Assembly (NCBI RefSeq): GCF_001311865.1
Contig: NZ_BBCD01000004.1
Location: forward strand, 1-64,000
From: Piscibacillus salipiscarius JCM 13188
Lineage (GTDB): Bacteria > Bacillota > Bacilli > Bacillales > Alkalibacillaceae
Direction: 5' to 3'
Length of the DNA: 64,000 bases
Positions 37,348 through 48,786 of the stretch are shown here, in pieces. The notes under the pieces were generated by a model. It was not told the DNA's origin. It was given only the letters and a program-made list of their open reading frames with translations, and searched no databases. Each line of letters begins with the position of its first letter. The first letter of the stretch is position 1. A program made the position numbers and the translations under genes.

Positions 37348-37907
37348 CTACTGATGAGCATACCTATTGATAAGCTCTTGATCGATCCCTTTTTTCCTAC
37401 CCTTTTTAGCCAACCATTTCAGTAATAATTTTAATATAATGGTAATTCAACAACATGAGAATCCTGCATCTCCAGGATAAGCGCGATATGAATACGGTCA
37501 TTCGGAAAACCCTTCTCATCTGTTTTATCATCTTCCATGAGTCCGTACAAAATTCGCATCGACTGTTCAAAATGATGAGCAGGTGTCATTCTAATCCGAA
37601 ACTTAACTGGTTCTTCGCTTGATGCATTTATGAACACATGATTGGTTTCCTTTGGAATGAGCAACTTTTTCCCAGCTTCTAAAATGGTCGAATGACTTCC
37701 CTTAACAACCTTCAATTTACCTTCTAACACCTCAAATTGCTCTTCAAAATGTTTATGATAGTGTAAGGGCTGCCCCTCACCATTAGGTGGTAATAACATT
37801 TCAACATACTCATATTCACCATTTGTATCTTGGCTTGATTCTAAGAATGTAATTTTCTCACCAGTGAATTTATGAATCATGGACTTTTCTTTAATGGCAG
37901 TCGCCAA
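37348..37907 (-). CDS. Cupin-domain protein (one frame break)
   Basis: Single-domain cupin of about 185 residues. Metal-binding motif 1 is PLHYHKHFEEQFEVLEGKL (two His, Glu, later His in NHVFIN). A T/A-run break near 37440 hides a C-terminal extension (LLLKWLAKKGRKKGIDQELINRY) common in this Bacillus cupin group. TTG at 37907 follows GGAGGAGG at a good distance; GTG at 37913 is too close. Enzymatic role unknown. Confidence 0.75.
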
Positions 37908-37980
37908 CAGCACCTCCTCCTTTCACTAATACCTATCTTAATAAATTCTATAAGAATCAATAAAACCTTTATAAACAAAA

Positions 37981-38003
37981 ATAGCCGCCCAGGTTGGGCA
38001 GCT
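37981..38003 (-). terminator. Terminator after GAF-EAL gene
   Basis: On the minus strand AGCTGCCC / GGGCGGCT with a short AACCT loop is followed by ATTTTT. Confidence 0.75.
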
Positions 38004-38027
38004 AAATCTATATGGTGATTAGGGGGA

Positions 38028-39389
38028 TTAAAATTGTTCAAGATAAGTTTTCCAACCGTCTAATGTTAACGGTTTACTGAAATAGTATCCTTGATAAATA
38101 TGACAGCCGAAGTCTTGGATAATAGATAAATGTTGATCACACTCAACACCCTCAGCGACCACATTTAAATCTAAATCACTACCAAGCTGGATTATGGTTT
38201 TACAAATCCGCCTGTCAATTGGACTTTTATCCACATCATGAATAAACGTCTTATCCAGTTTGATTGTGTCGACTGGAAGGTATTTTAGATAATTAAGAGA
38301 TGAATAGGTCGTTCCGAAATCGTCAATCGCGATTTTCACACCTAAGTTCTTAAGCTGCTGAAATGTCACAGCGACATCCGATAAATTATCAATTATGATG
38401 TTTCAGTAATTTCAATTGCTAAGTATTCAGCTGGAAAACCAGTTTCATACAGTATTGCCTCTATACGATCAGCAAAATCTTGCTTACGAATATGCACAGC
38501 TGAAATATTAACAGACAACATAAACCTTTTTCCGGTCTGATCCATTAACTCTTTCATATCTTTACAAGCCCTGCGGCAGATCACTTCATCTAACCAATCA
38601 ATAAAATCATACTCTTCTGCATGATCAATAAAATCAATCGGCGGCACAAGCCCTTTCTCAGGATGTTCCCAGCGAGCCAACGCTTCCACACCATGCAATT
38701 CTTCACCATCTGAAGTTAATACAGGCTGATAGTACGGATAAATATTCCCATTTTCTAAGCCCTTCTTAATCGATTCTGCATATAACGTTTAGAATCAACC
38801 TCTTCTTGCTGATGATTGTTTAATGGTTCGATTTCACCGTCATCATCTATTTTATAGTTAGAGATAATGAGACCCAATAATTCATTGTAAGCCGATAATG
38901 TGTCTAATTCTCGTTGCGATGGATAACGACTATACTTGGAATAAACCCCAAACACCGCAATAATATGAGATGTTCCTGGTTTATACACAGGTACTGACCA
39001 ACAAGACTTTAGGCCATAAGGCTGCACAACATTTGCAAATGACCTCCACGTCTTGTCGTTATAAACATTTGGTGAAACCATTAGCTCGCCCCGAACAGCC
39101 GCCGTCCCACAAGTACCCAGTCCATCAAATAACCTAATGTGCAAAAAATTCTCCAACATGTCATCTGGTAGGGTATAGGCCGCTCCGTTCACAAATTCGG
39201 TGCGTTTCGAGTTTAACAGCATAATTGTACAGTAAGAATCCACAAACTGATCCTCAAAGTACTTTAACGCACGTTTAATACATCGCATAACGGAAGACCT
39301 TCCTTTAAGTATTCCGTTATATATTGATAACCAGACACAAACTCTTCTGGGCTCAACACTCTTTCTTCTAATAATTCTTTTTCACCCAT
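38028..39389 (-). CDS. GAF-EAL c-di-GMP phosphodiesterase (several frame breaks)
   Basis: About 454 residues. An N-terminal GAF sensor (DGLGTCGTAAVRGELMVSPNVYNDKTW ... PYGLKSCWSVPVYK) is followed by a full EAL domain: GVEALARW (EAL), NISAVHIR, AIEITETS, KIAIDDFGTTYSS, VDTIKLDKTFI, NVVAEGVE and YQGYYFSKP. All metal-binding acidic motifs are intact, so it should hydrolyse c-di-GMP. There is no GGDEF domain and no membrane segment. Breaks near 38393, 38782 and 39285 are at short runs or near stops. GGGAGG precedes the ATG pair at 39389-39392. It is same-strand and 3 kb upstream of the c-di-GMP-controlled tad operon. Confidence 0.87.
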
Positions 39390-39545
39390 CATAAGAGCCT
39401 CCCGATCGTAAGACTTTTTAAACTATTTCAATAGATTATTGCTAGAAATTTTGGTATGTACACTTGGATATATAGGCCTATTTTACGACACTTTGGAAAA
39501 TTGCACCTTTTATATTGTAACATTTTCAAGTATGATGAAAAAGAG

Positions 39546-39583
39546 TGCTACCAAAAATCTAGAGAAGAATTTCTGGTAGCATA
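39546..39583 (-). terminator. Terminator of the exported-peptide gene
   Basis: On the minus strand TGCTACCA pairs with TGGTAGCA (with further pairing inside), followed by CTCTTTTTC, about 75 bases beyond the peptide-gene stop. Confidence 0.7.
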
Positions 39584-39656
39584 TAAATTATGGACGAATA
39601 AAAATATGGACGACTTAATAAGGAAATGCTTTTGAGTTAAGTAAGTAATGTGGTGA

Positions 39657-39809
39657 TTAATCCATTGCTCCTAAATCATCTTCACCATTACCTTTTCCGA
39701 GTAATTCAACTTGCATTGCAGCGTCATTAAGGTCACCAGCTGCGCTTACGTTTAATGAGAATCCAACGATTAGAGCAGTGATCACCGCGATTCCTAATAA
39801 TTTTTTCAT
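39657..39809 (-). CDS. Exported 50-residue peptide, candidate quorum-sensing pro-peptide
   Basis: A small ORF that ordinary gene callers would miss. The product has a classic signal peptide (MKKLLGIAVITALIVGFSLN then VSAAGD as cleavage zone) and a 26-residue polar remainder ending QVELLGKGNGEDDLGAMD. GGGGGAGGTG lies eight bases before the ATG, an excellent ribosome site, and a terminator follows. It is divergent from an RRNPP-type HTH-TPR regulator gene. Phr, PapR and NprX pro-peptides of Bacilli have this size and design; the mature signal, if any, would come from the C-terminal region. Function is inferred from context. Confidence 0.75.
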   Translation of the reverse strand: MKKLLGIAVITALIVGFSLNVSAAGDLNDAAMQVELLGKGNGEDDLGAMD

Positions 39810-39958
39810 GTGTTTCACCTCCCCCAAACCTCAACTTTATTTTATAATTAGATATTATCAGAAAATAAAAGTCTTTGGATTTGGGATGAGAGCTGATTTA
39901 GGCTAGTACAGATTAGTTTTTCTTTGATTTTCTTCGATTTTCTCAAAAAATATAAACA

Positions 39959-39972
39959 TTGGAATATTTCAA
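39959..39972. promoter_or_regulatory. Palindrome upstream of RRNPP regulator
   Basis: TTGGAATATTTCAA is a near-perfect palindrome (one mismatched pair) seven bases before the AGGGAG ribosome site of the regulator gene, in the divergent control region. It is a candidate autoregulatory operator; no known box matches. Confidence 0.4.
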
Positions 39973-39993
39973 ACTTTTGGAGGGAGAAATTAG

Positions 39994-40898
39994 ATGGATC
40001 CTCGTGAAGAGATAGGAAAAAGAATATACGAATTAAGAAGATATTTCAAAATAACTCAAAAAGAATTGTGCGAAGGAATATGTACCCAAGCTATATAAGT
40101 AAGATTGAAAACGGTTCATTATCAATCGCTGCAGATATTTTATTTGAGATCGCAGAACGACTTGGGGTAGACATTAACTACTTTTACGACTCTACTTACA
40201 ACTCACGTGTCGACTACGCCTTAGAAGTGGAGCTCGAAGCACGAGAATTAGTTCAGAAAGATGAATTTGAAAAACTAGAAGAATTATTATCTCGGGAAGA
40301 AAAACACCTCTAATGAATAATAAAAGTTTAAACAGTTTATTTTGTGGCATAAAGCCTTATGTACTCGATACATCTATGATAACTTTGAAGACTCAGAAAA
40401 ACTACTTGATGAAGCCCTTATGCTTAGTAATACTAGTAAAAAATCTTATTCCGAGAGAGAAATACACATTCTGATTAACAAAGCCAACCTTCATACAGAC
40501 AGAAAAAATTTTAATAGAGCATTTGAGTTATACGAAGATGCTAAAGACGCAATTGAAAAATTACCATATTTACACGATGAAAAGTTAGTTACTTTAATAA
40601 ATTTTAATTTAGCTAGAATTAGCTATTTTCAAGAAGATTATAAAAAACCATTCAATATTCCGAAAATGGCATTAGTCATTGTAAAAAGAGACAATCACTT
40701 GATGGATATGGGCAGTTCCACTTTTTAATCGGTAATGCACAAAGGAGATTAAAGAACTTTAGTATAGCAAAAGAACATATTGAATTAGCTATTCAGATTT
40801 TTAAACTTATTAATCATACGAAATACTTATCCAATTGTGAAAAAGTACTCCAACGTATTCAAGAGGAGATTGAAGCAACTAATAATTCATTAATTTAG
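39994..40898 (+). CDS. RRNPP-family HTH-TPR regulator, PlcR/NprR-like (several frame breaks)
   Basis: XRE-type helix-turn-helix at residues 8-65 (IGKRIYELRRYFKITQKELCEGIC...SYISKIENGSLSIAADILFEIAERLGVDINYFY) followed by TPR-like helical repeats (RYIYDNFEDSEKLLDEALML, NRAFELYEDAKDAIEKL, NFSIAKEHIELAIQIFK). Restored length about 300 residues, the size of PlcR and NprR. Breaks near 40084, 40300, 40332 and 40702 are each closed by one added base at a run. Proteins of this build bind re-imported peptides in the TPR groove and switch DNA binding. The divergent exported-peptide gene is the obvious candidate ligand source. Confidence 0.82.
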
Positions 40899-40950
40899 TT
40901 TGCATATACAAATATACCACAACATTTAAATTTCGTAATACTAATTTTAA

Positions 40951-41000
40951 AATACCTACTAATGGAGTAGTAAAGGCTTCCGTTAGTAGGTATTTTTATC
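40951..41000. terminator. Bidirectional terminator
   Basis: AATACCTACTAA (40951) pairs with TTAGTAGGTATT (40983) around a 20-base interior with extra pairing; T and A tracts flank it. It lies between the convergent regulator and CBO0543-type genes and includes the latter's stop codon. Confidence 0.75.
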
Positions 41001-41566
41001 TAACTTTGTTTGATTTTTTCTTAACATGAACTAAAAACCACGTGAACCAATAGGCTGGTAATACAACGGCTAAGTCCACTAATAGCAAGTAAAAGGAATT
41101 AAATCCTCTACCAAACTCTACAAGTCCTAATATCCTTTCCAAGTGAGCAATTCCGAATGCGAAAATGGCACTTGCTACTGTAATCCAAATATAGAAATTT
41201 TATTGTGTTTGTGCAATACTGATACACTAACAAAAATGCGACAGGTAAAGCTGATGCTGCCATATTAAAAATCGATGGTAACATTGGGGTTAGAAAATAT
41301 GTATGAATAAAATATCGCTTCAGTTCAAGTACGTCTCCTGCATAATTCCACATGATATGGACGGCAAAACCAAAAAAGAACACTTCAAATAAACGTTCCT
41401 GATCAACAAATCTAATTAGTAACAATAGTGGAACGATTGTTATAGCTACCACTGCCCAGAACTGCCAATCACCGAATGATGAGTGATTGTCCCAGTAGCT
41501 GTTTGTAACTTGATCTAATTCTTGATATAAACTTTTGATTTTCGTCCAATATTCCTGGTAACTCAC
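40996..41566 (-). CDS. CBO0543-family membrane protein (one frame break)
   Basis: About 189 residues with five or six membrane segments: QFWAVVAITIVPLLLLIRFVDQERLFEVFFFGFAVHIMWNYAGDVL, then a run near the C terminus recovered by closing a break near 41205 (FYIWITVASAIFAFGIAHLE). The RFVDxxRLxEV...YxGD pattern is that of the CBO0543 family, common in Bacilli and of unknown function. GTG at 41566 follows GGGGGT. Confidence 0.68.
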
Positions 41567-41674
41567 AGCTAAACCCCCGGTCATGAAAAAATTCTGACCT
41601 TTATAATTTGAGCTAACTATGGAAATTTATACTTAAACAAAAAATTCCCCACCAGTGCTGCGAGGGATTTGAGG

Positions 41675-42114
41675 CTATGAACTCATGTCCATTAAGACCC
41701 TAAGTTCATCTTTATTGGCAGTTAAATCTTTTAACGTGTATTGATCAAGCACTTTTAAAAATGCTATTAGAGCATCGTTAAGCACATGTTTCAGCTTACA
41801 AGATGGCGTGATGACACAACTATTGGCATCACGGTCAAAGCATTCCATCATCGCAAAATCATCTTCCATCATGCGAACCACATGGCCGATGTTAATCTTT
41901 TCAGGTGCCTTTGATAATGCTATGCCGCCGTTACGACCTCTTATCGTTTGAAGCAACTCACATTGACCGAGTTGATACACAATTTTACTCAAATGATTTT
42001 GAGAGATCCCAAATGTCTCTGAGATTTCTTTAATACTCGCAAGCTCTCCCTCTTCTTTAGAATTTACATATATCAAAACTCTAAGAGCATAGTCTGTATA
42101 TTTTTTAGACGCAT
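41675..42114 (-). CDS. nsrR: NO-sensing Rrf2-family repressor NsrR (one frame break)
   Basis: Winged-helix repressor with an Fe-S cluster that is destroyed by nitric oxide. Restoring one A near 42103 gives MRLKNYTDYALRVLIYV, the Rrf2 opening. FGISQNHLSKIVYQL is the recognition helix region; the three cluster Cys are in MECFDRDANSCVITPSCKL. About 146 residues. Divergent from hmp across two palindromic sites that match NsrR operators, which supports the NsrR call over other Rrf2 members. Confidence 0.9.
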
Positions 42115-42209
42115 ATGAACGCTCCTTATGTTTTTGTCATCTTATCTATTTTACCGCACCAGATTGATGTTCATCAAATTGAGATATTTCTTTAAAAATA
42201 TTGTCATAA

Positions 42210-42269
42210 AAGATGCATTTATAATACTCCTTTTTATTTTACAATAAAGATGTAGAAAAAATACATCTT
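42210..42269. promoter_or_regulatory. NsrR operators and hmp promoter
   Basis: A strong palindrome at 42247-42269 has arms AAGATGTA and TACATCTT; a weaker copy at 42210-42233 starts AAGATGCATTT and overlaps a TATAAT -10 element (42220-42225). Arms of this kind are the NsrR recognition pattern of Bacillaceae. Repression of hmp, relieved by NO, is predicted. Confidence 0.85.
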
Positions 42270-42280
42270 TTAACTCATAA

Positions 42281-43518
<1,238 letters not shown>

Positions 43519-43522
43519 AGTT

Positions 43523-43556
43523 AAGGAGCTGACCCACATCCGGGCCAGCTCCTTTT
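43523..43556 (+). terminator. Terminator after hmp
   Basis: AAGGAGCTG and CAGCTCCTT form the outer stem with extra CCC/GGG pairs inside; TTTT follows. Confidence 0.8.
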
Positions 43557-43568
43557 GAGTTGTAAGAA

Positions 43569-44520
43569 TTATTGCCCAGCTACGTCTCGTTTATTAAATG
43601 AGAACCATGACACAGCTAAGAATATGACGAGGTATGCAATCAAGACAGCTATAGAGAAACCTAATGTCATACCTTCAAACATCACATTGCCTGTTTCGTA
43701 TTGTTTTAAATCTGTATTTGCAAATAGAATAAATTTCGCAAAGTCATAACGTTGTAAAGCCCCTACAATCATGTTACCGCTAAACATTAAGAAGATCGCA
43801 AGTCCAATTGCAAGTGAACTATTTCTAAATAAAGTTGAAATCATAAAGGCAAATGCCGTCATCATAACTAAATTGACCATGCTATAGCCATATGTTGAAA
43901 ACACTTCCCCAACGACAGAAACATATTGTAATCCATCTGCTGTTTCTGTTACGAAGTGAGGATTCATACCTTCAAATCCGAAGAATATGCCACCTACAAT
44001 AATTGATGACAATATAGTTGTAACGAGTGTGGCTAATGCAAATAATAGTACTGCCATAAACTTCGTAAATAAAATCATCGTTCTGGATATTGGACGGATG
44101 AGTAAAAGCTTTATCGTCCCCCACTTAAATTCACTTGAGACAATACCTGCTCCAATAATAATCGTAAATAAACTAATCAATGAAGCTAACATTGCATTAT
44201 CTAACGTGAATTGCCACGCTTTAAATCCAGTTGGTCTAATATCATTTTCTAAATAGTAATTGTTTTTAGCTATTTGGGATGAATACATTCCTTCAAATCC
44301 TACTTCTTCAGCTTCTTGCTTCAGCTCCTCATTCTCTTGCGTTAGCTCTTCTTGCCAGTTGTCTGAATAGCTAGTTGTTATAACATCATCAAAATCGTTG
44401 TTAGGACGCCTGAACCAATTATTAACGCTAAGATCACGCCGTACATCACCCAAGTTGATTTACGTATATATGTTTTAATTAATTCATTTCTTAACAAACC
44501 AAAAACTTACCCAATGACAT
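43569..44520 (-). CDS. ABC-2 type transporter permease (frame breaks near N terminus)
   Basis: About 317 residues with a first segment (RNELIKTYIRKSTWVMYGVILALIIGSG), a polar coiled-coil-like extracytoplasmic stretch (NWQEELTQENEELKQEAEEVG) and five further segments, ending WFSFNKRDVAGQ. This is the usual build of ABC-2 permeases linked to BcrA-type ATPases. Breaks near 44496 and 44403. The ATG at 44520 overlaps the ATPase gene by 14 bases. Substrate unknown; peptide antibiotic or lipid export is possible. Confidence 0.8.
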
Positions 44521-45428
44521 TACCTCCCGTCAGTTCTAAGAATTGATCTTCTAATGTTGCTTTAACTGGTGTTACTCCATAAACTAATATCTCATTTTCA
44601 ATTAACTGCTTCACGACGTTTGGAATGTCCTTTCGGTTTAATTCTACAATCAGTTTGTCTGATTCCTTTTCAACCGTAAGCCCTGATTCTTTTAATATTT
44701 CCTCTGCCTGCACACTTTGTTCCACGTCAAGAATTACTTTTAGACCTGCATCTTCTGCTTCATCGTCACCACGAACTGATCTTTCTTGAATGATTTCTCC
44801 CTGCTGGATAATGCCAATTCGATCACACATGAGTTCAATTTCTGAAAGCAAATGGCTCGAAATCATAACGGCCACATTGTCCTTAACTGCTAAATCACGT
44901 ATGTAATCACGAATTTCACGAATACCTGCTGGGTCAAGTCCATTTGTAGGCTCATCCAAAATTAATAAAGCCGGTTTATGTAAAATTGCCTGAGCAACTC
45001 CGAGACGTTGACGCATCCCTAAAGAATACTTCCCAACTTTATCGTTTATGACCTTCTCTAGCCCCACAAGCGATACGACTTCTTTAATACGCTCTTTCGT
45101 AATCCCTTCATACATACGAGCGTAGTGCATTAAATTCTGCCACCCAGTCATAAACGGATATAACTCAGGGTTTTCGACTATGGCACCGATATTCTTTGCC
45201 GCTTCTTTGTATTCTGATTGAATACTCTTTCCAAGAATTTTGATATCTCCACCTGACAGTTTCATCAGACCTACTACCATACGAATAGTAGTCGTCTTAC
45301 CTGCACCGTTCGGACCGATAAACCCGTATACTTCACCTTGATTGATGGTTAAATCGAGCCCTTTAATAATCTCTTTTTTGCCGATTGTCTTTTTAACATT
45401 TTTTAAGTTCTAATGCAACCTGACTCAA
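44507..45428 (-). CDS. ABC-2 type transporter ATP-binding protein, BcrA-like (one frame break)
   Basis: About 306 residues. Walker A GPNGAGKTTTIRM, Q-loop IVENPELYPFMTGWQNL (typical of BcrA/CcmA-like exporters), signature YSLGMRQRLGVAQAIL, Walker B ALLILDEPTNGLDP, H-loop SSHLLSEIE. An extra A near 45398 hides the N terminus MSQVALELKNVKKTIGKK. The start is TTG at 45428 with GAGAGGTG upstream. It is the first gene of a two-gene exporter operon. Confidence 0.87.
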
Positions 45429-45521
45429 GAAAACACCTCTCCCCAATTTTTTGTATTCCAACAAGTATTACGGTTTGTTCAGAGTAAAGTTTCAAAAACT
45501 TTTCTCTATAGAAGGGACTTA

Positions 45522-45640
45522 CGTTCATAAAAGTAAAAAAGCCGTTCATAAAAAGCAGATACCCGTTTATAAGAGAAGAAGTTACGTTCATATAAGTCTG
45601 ATTATCATTTATAAAGAGAGGAAAGCCGCTCATTAAAACA
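45522..45640. repeat. 21-bp tandem array, 6 units (core CGTTCATAA)
   Basis: Cores related to CGTTCATAA start at 45522, 45543, 45564, 45585, 45606 and 45627, every step exactly 21. Variants are CGTTTATAA, CATTTATAA and CGCTCATTA. Spacers (eleven or twelve bases) are purine-rich but not conserved. The array lies between the exporter ATPase start and the antiporter gene end. Confidence 0.9.
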
Positions 45641-45650
45641 ACACTAATGA

Positions 45651-45687
45651 AAAAAGCTTCCACGCATTCTTTGCGTAGAAGCTTTTG
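45651..45687 (-). terminator. Terminator after NhaP-like gene
   Basis: On the minus strand AAAAGCTTCTACGCAA pairs with a matching arm ending GGAAGCTTTTTT, giving a long stem and T6. Confidence 0.85.
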
Positions 45688-45690
45688 AGT

Positions 45691-47276
45691 TTAATGATCT
45701 GTATTCATTTTTGACTCAACCGTTTCAATCTCATCAATAATATTACTCATATGCTTAGATCCCACATCATCAGAGATCATCTCTCGTCTGACCAACTCTT
45801 TAACAGACTGATATTCTTTATATAGGGCATCACGCTTAGCACTTCGAATATGTTTAATCTTAATCTCAGGGTATTGCTCATAAAGTTGTTCAAGCTGTTC
45901 ATAAAGTTTCTTCAACTTCTCCTGATAGTTATTCTTTAGCTCTTCTAACTCCTCACGGGTAATGAACGATTTGCGTTGCATATCTTCCCAATCGTGAATA
46001 GCCGTTTCGTAACGATATATGCTCGCAATGACCTCTTCGTAATCTTTAACACCTTCATCTTTTTGAATAATTCCAACCATCTTAATAAGTGGCTTAATCG
46101 TTAACCCTTGAACAATTAATGAAAACAGAACAGCGCTTAACGTCAGCACTAAAAATGTCTTCACGACCATCAAAATCAGTAGGTAAACTTAGCGCTAAAG
46201 CAATCGATAAGCTACCTTTAAGTCCGCCCCAATTCAAGGCGTGCTTAAATTTTAAAGGAAAATCTTTAATAAATGACAAACTTGTATAGACCGCAATGGC
46301 GCGTGAGGCAATGACAATTAAAATACCAAGCAACACCATGCCCCATTTTCCAGTTAAATCAATTTGATTAATTTCGAGTCCAACCATCAAAAATATAATT
46401 GAATTTGCGATAAAAGCAATAACGCTCCAAACGTGTTGATGTTTAACTTCGTCACAGGACTCATTCCGATGTTTCCACCATAATTACCAAAAACAAGTCC
46501 CGATATTACAACGGCAATCACACCACTTACATGAATCATTTCTGCAGTGAAATAACTACCGAAAACAACAGCATGGAAAGCGTAATTTCCATCGGGTAAT
46601 TATCAATGAAGCTTACAGCGCGAGAAGCTAATAATCCAAATGCCGCGCCGATAATTAAGCCACCCAAAGCGAACTTAAGAAATAATAACGTGCCTTCACC
46701 TAGGCCAGCCCAACCCATGTTGATGTAATCTAACAGGTAAACCGAGGCAATCGTAAATAACACCACCGCAATCCCATCGTTAAACAAGGATTCCCCTTCA
46801 ATAATGGTGGTTAATTTCTTCGTGACACCTAATGATTTAAAGATTGATAATACACTGATCGGGTCCGTTGCACTCATTAAGGCAGCAAACGTAAAGGCGA
46901 CCACTAATGGTAAATCTAATAAAAATATACGCCTGAACCAATCAGTAAGCTTGATATAAAGGTCCCTACGAAAGCAAGCGTGAAGATTGGTTTTTTGTTT
47001 TCTTTTAAATCTGAAAAGGGTAGATTCAGTGTTGCTTCACCTAAAAGTGTTGGAAGAAAAATAGAAATAATCACAACCTGAAAAACAGCCGACTGAGTAA
47101 TAAACTCCTGTGCCTCTTCGATTCCAGGAAGGTGCATAAGCCCAATTAACAAACCGACAATGACGAGGGCAATGCTGTAGGGCTGTTTAAAACTTCGTTG
47201 CCAGGATAGACACTGCAATGCTGATCGTTAACAAAATTAATATCTGAATAAATACGTCATTAAACTCATGTACCAT
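45691..47276 (-). CDS. Na+/H+ antiporter, CPA1/NhaP type (four frame breaks)
   Basis: About 529 residues. The membrane core carries LLGEATLNL, FAALMSATDPISVLSIFKSLG and the CPA1 hallmark IIEGESLFNDGIAVVLF (the ND pair), followed by GLKGSLSIALALSLP. A long charged cytoplasmic tail with coiled-coil character (REELEELKNNYQEKLKKLYEQLEQLYEQY) ends the protein. Breaks near 47190, 46912, 46430-46535 and 46170 are closed by one-base changes. AGGTGG precedes the ATG. Role: sodium extrusion and pH homeostasis. Confidence 0.85.
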
Positions 47277-47358
47277 AACGAACCACCTATATAATTATTT
47301 ATTCTTAGTATGTACTTATACCCTATAATTCATTTCAATATAGATGGTCATTTAAGAA

Positions 47359-47390
47359 AAAAACCTTTACACGAAAATCGCGTAAAAGGT
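47359..47390 (-). terminator. Terminator after SLC13-like gene
   Basis: On the minus strand CCTTTTACGCGA / TCGTGTAAAGG forms a stem followed by T7. Confidence 0.85.
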
Positions 47391-47393
47391 CAT

Positions 47394-48770
47394 TTACCAA
47401 TATAAGAAGACAGCAGCGATAGCAACCACAGACATCATAATACTTGATATGATTCCAGTCATGATCATTTCAGATTTTGTTAATACACCTTCTAAGCTAG
47501 CATAAAAAGTTGATGGAGAATGAATGGGAATAATGAGCGTCCCACCGATTACCATTACCATTAGTGCCGATAAGGCAGCGGAGATACATGAATGATTTCC
47601 GCGTACGAAATCATAATTGGAAATACAACCGCAATAGCAGAGGATGAGTTAGTAAATAGCAACCTTAAAATCCAAATAAAAATACGACGCAAATCACTAA
47701 CCATAACGCCTGTGCATCTGTTGGCATAAGGGCACTTAACCCTTCAGCAATTAACTGTGCTGTTCCATTATCAGATAAAACTAACCCTAATGAAAAAGAT
47801 GTTCCTAGCAGTAAGAAGCTTTCCCAATCAAAATCCTTAATTAATCGTGAATCAACTAAGCCTATTTGAGGCAATGACAAAAACACAAAAAGGAGCATAG
47901 GCGGTATAATGATTGGAACCACATTTGGATCCGTGATTAACCAAGCGATAATCATGATAAAGAATGCTGTAATCGTTGGCCTAAACTGCTGATGTTTGTT
48001 CACTTTCTCTTGGTTTTGATTCTGGATAATAGATGCGTTCACCATCACTGACTCATTTGTTTTCCATTTTAGAAAAATAAAAACAACAATTGCCGATAAA
48101 ATCATCGCTGTCCACAACGGAATGGAAAGTAACGTAAACCACTCTAACCAGCTTAGTCTGCCCACACCATACTCAACCATCAACTGGTAGGCAAACACAG
48201 AAAAGCCACCACCTGTAAAAATAATGAGCGTGGCATGCTGATTAAAGAAACTAATAATATACAAACCGAACTTCTTGAACAAACTATCTGACTTATAACG
48301 GTACAAATCATTTATTTTTGAAACTAAGGGGTATAAAAGCTTATAACGAGCCATAGCTGAAGGTAAGAAGATCGGTAGCACTAATAGTAATAGTGGTAGG
48401 CCAATTAGTATACGTTGCACCTTACCTTTACTTATTTTTTGAAAAAGCTGGGCGACCACTTGGTCAAATTGTACTTTGACTAAAACTTGACTGATTAAAG
48501 ACAATAATACAATAAAATAAAGAGCCGGGGACAAAAACCCCCGGAATGCATCTTCATCTTGTTCAACTACACCTAAACCAATCATTAGAGCTAATATTAG
48601 AATACTAGATGCTCCGGATGGAATAGGTGCAACTGTCCATAAATAAATGGCTAAACCTAGTATGATTAAAGTAAATTGTTGGTCCTGTGATAGTGATTGG
48701 AAAAATCTAACGTCATTATTAAATAGACTAATAAAGACACACTACCGAGCCAAATCCACAATCTTTTCAT
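47394..48770 (-). CDS. SLC13/DASS-like carboxylate or anion carrier (three frame breaks)
   Basis: About 459 residues, eleven or more membrane segments. IYLWTVAPIPSGASSILILALMIG and the C-terminal LLFTNSSSAIAVVFPIMISYAEIIH are the paired SNT-like motifs of the divalent-anion:Na+ symporter superfamily. Breaks near 48700, 47670 and 47583. It lies behind TctABC, suggesting carboxylate transport, but sulfate or other anions cannot be excluded. The ribosome site is weak (AGGTTGTTAGCT). Confidence 0.75.
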
Positions 48771-48786
48771 AGCTAACAACCTTTAG

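Noticed and set aside
41108..41584. Prophage, insertion sequence or integrase genes in the accessory stretch 35-48 kb
   Set aside because: No transposase or integrase motif, terminal inverted repeats or target duplications were recognised anywhere in the window.
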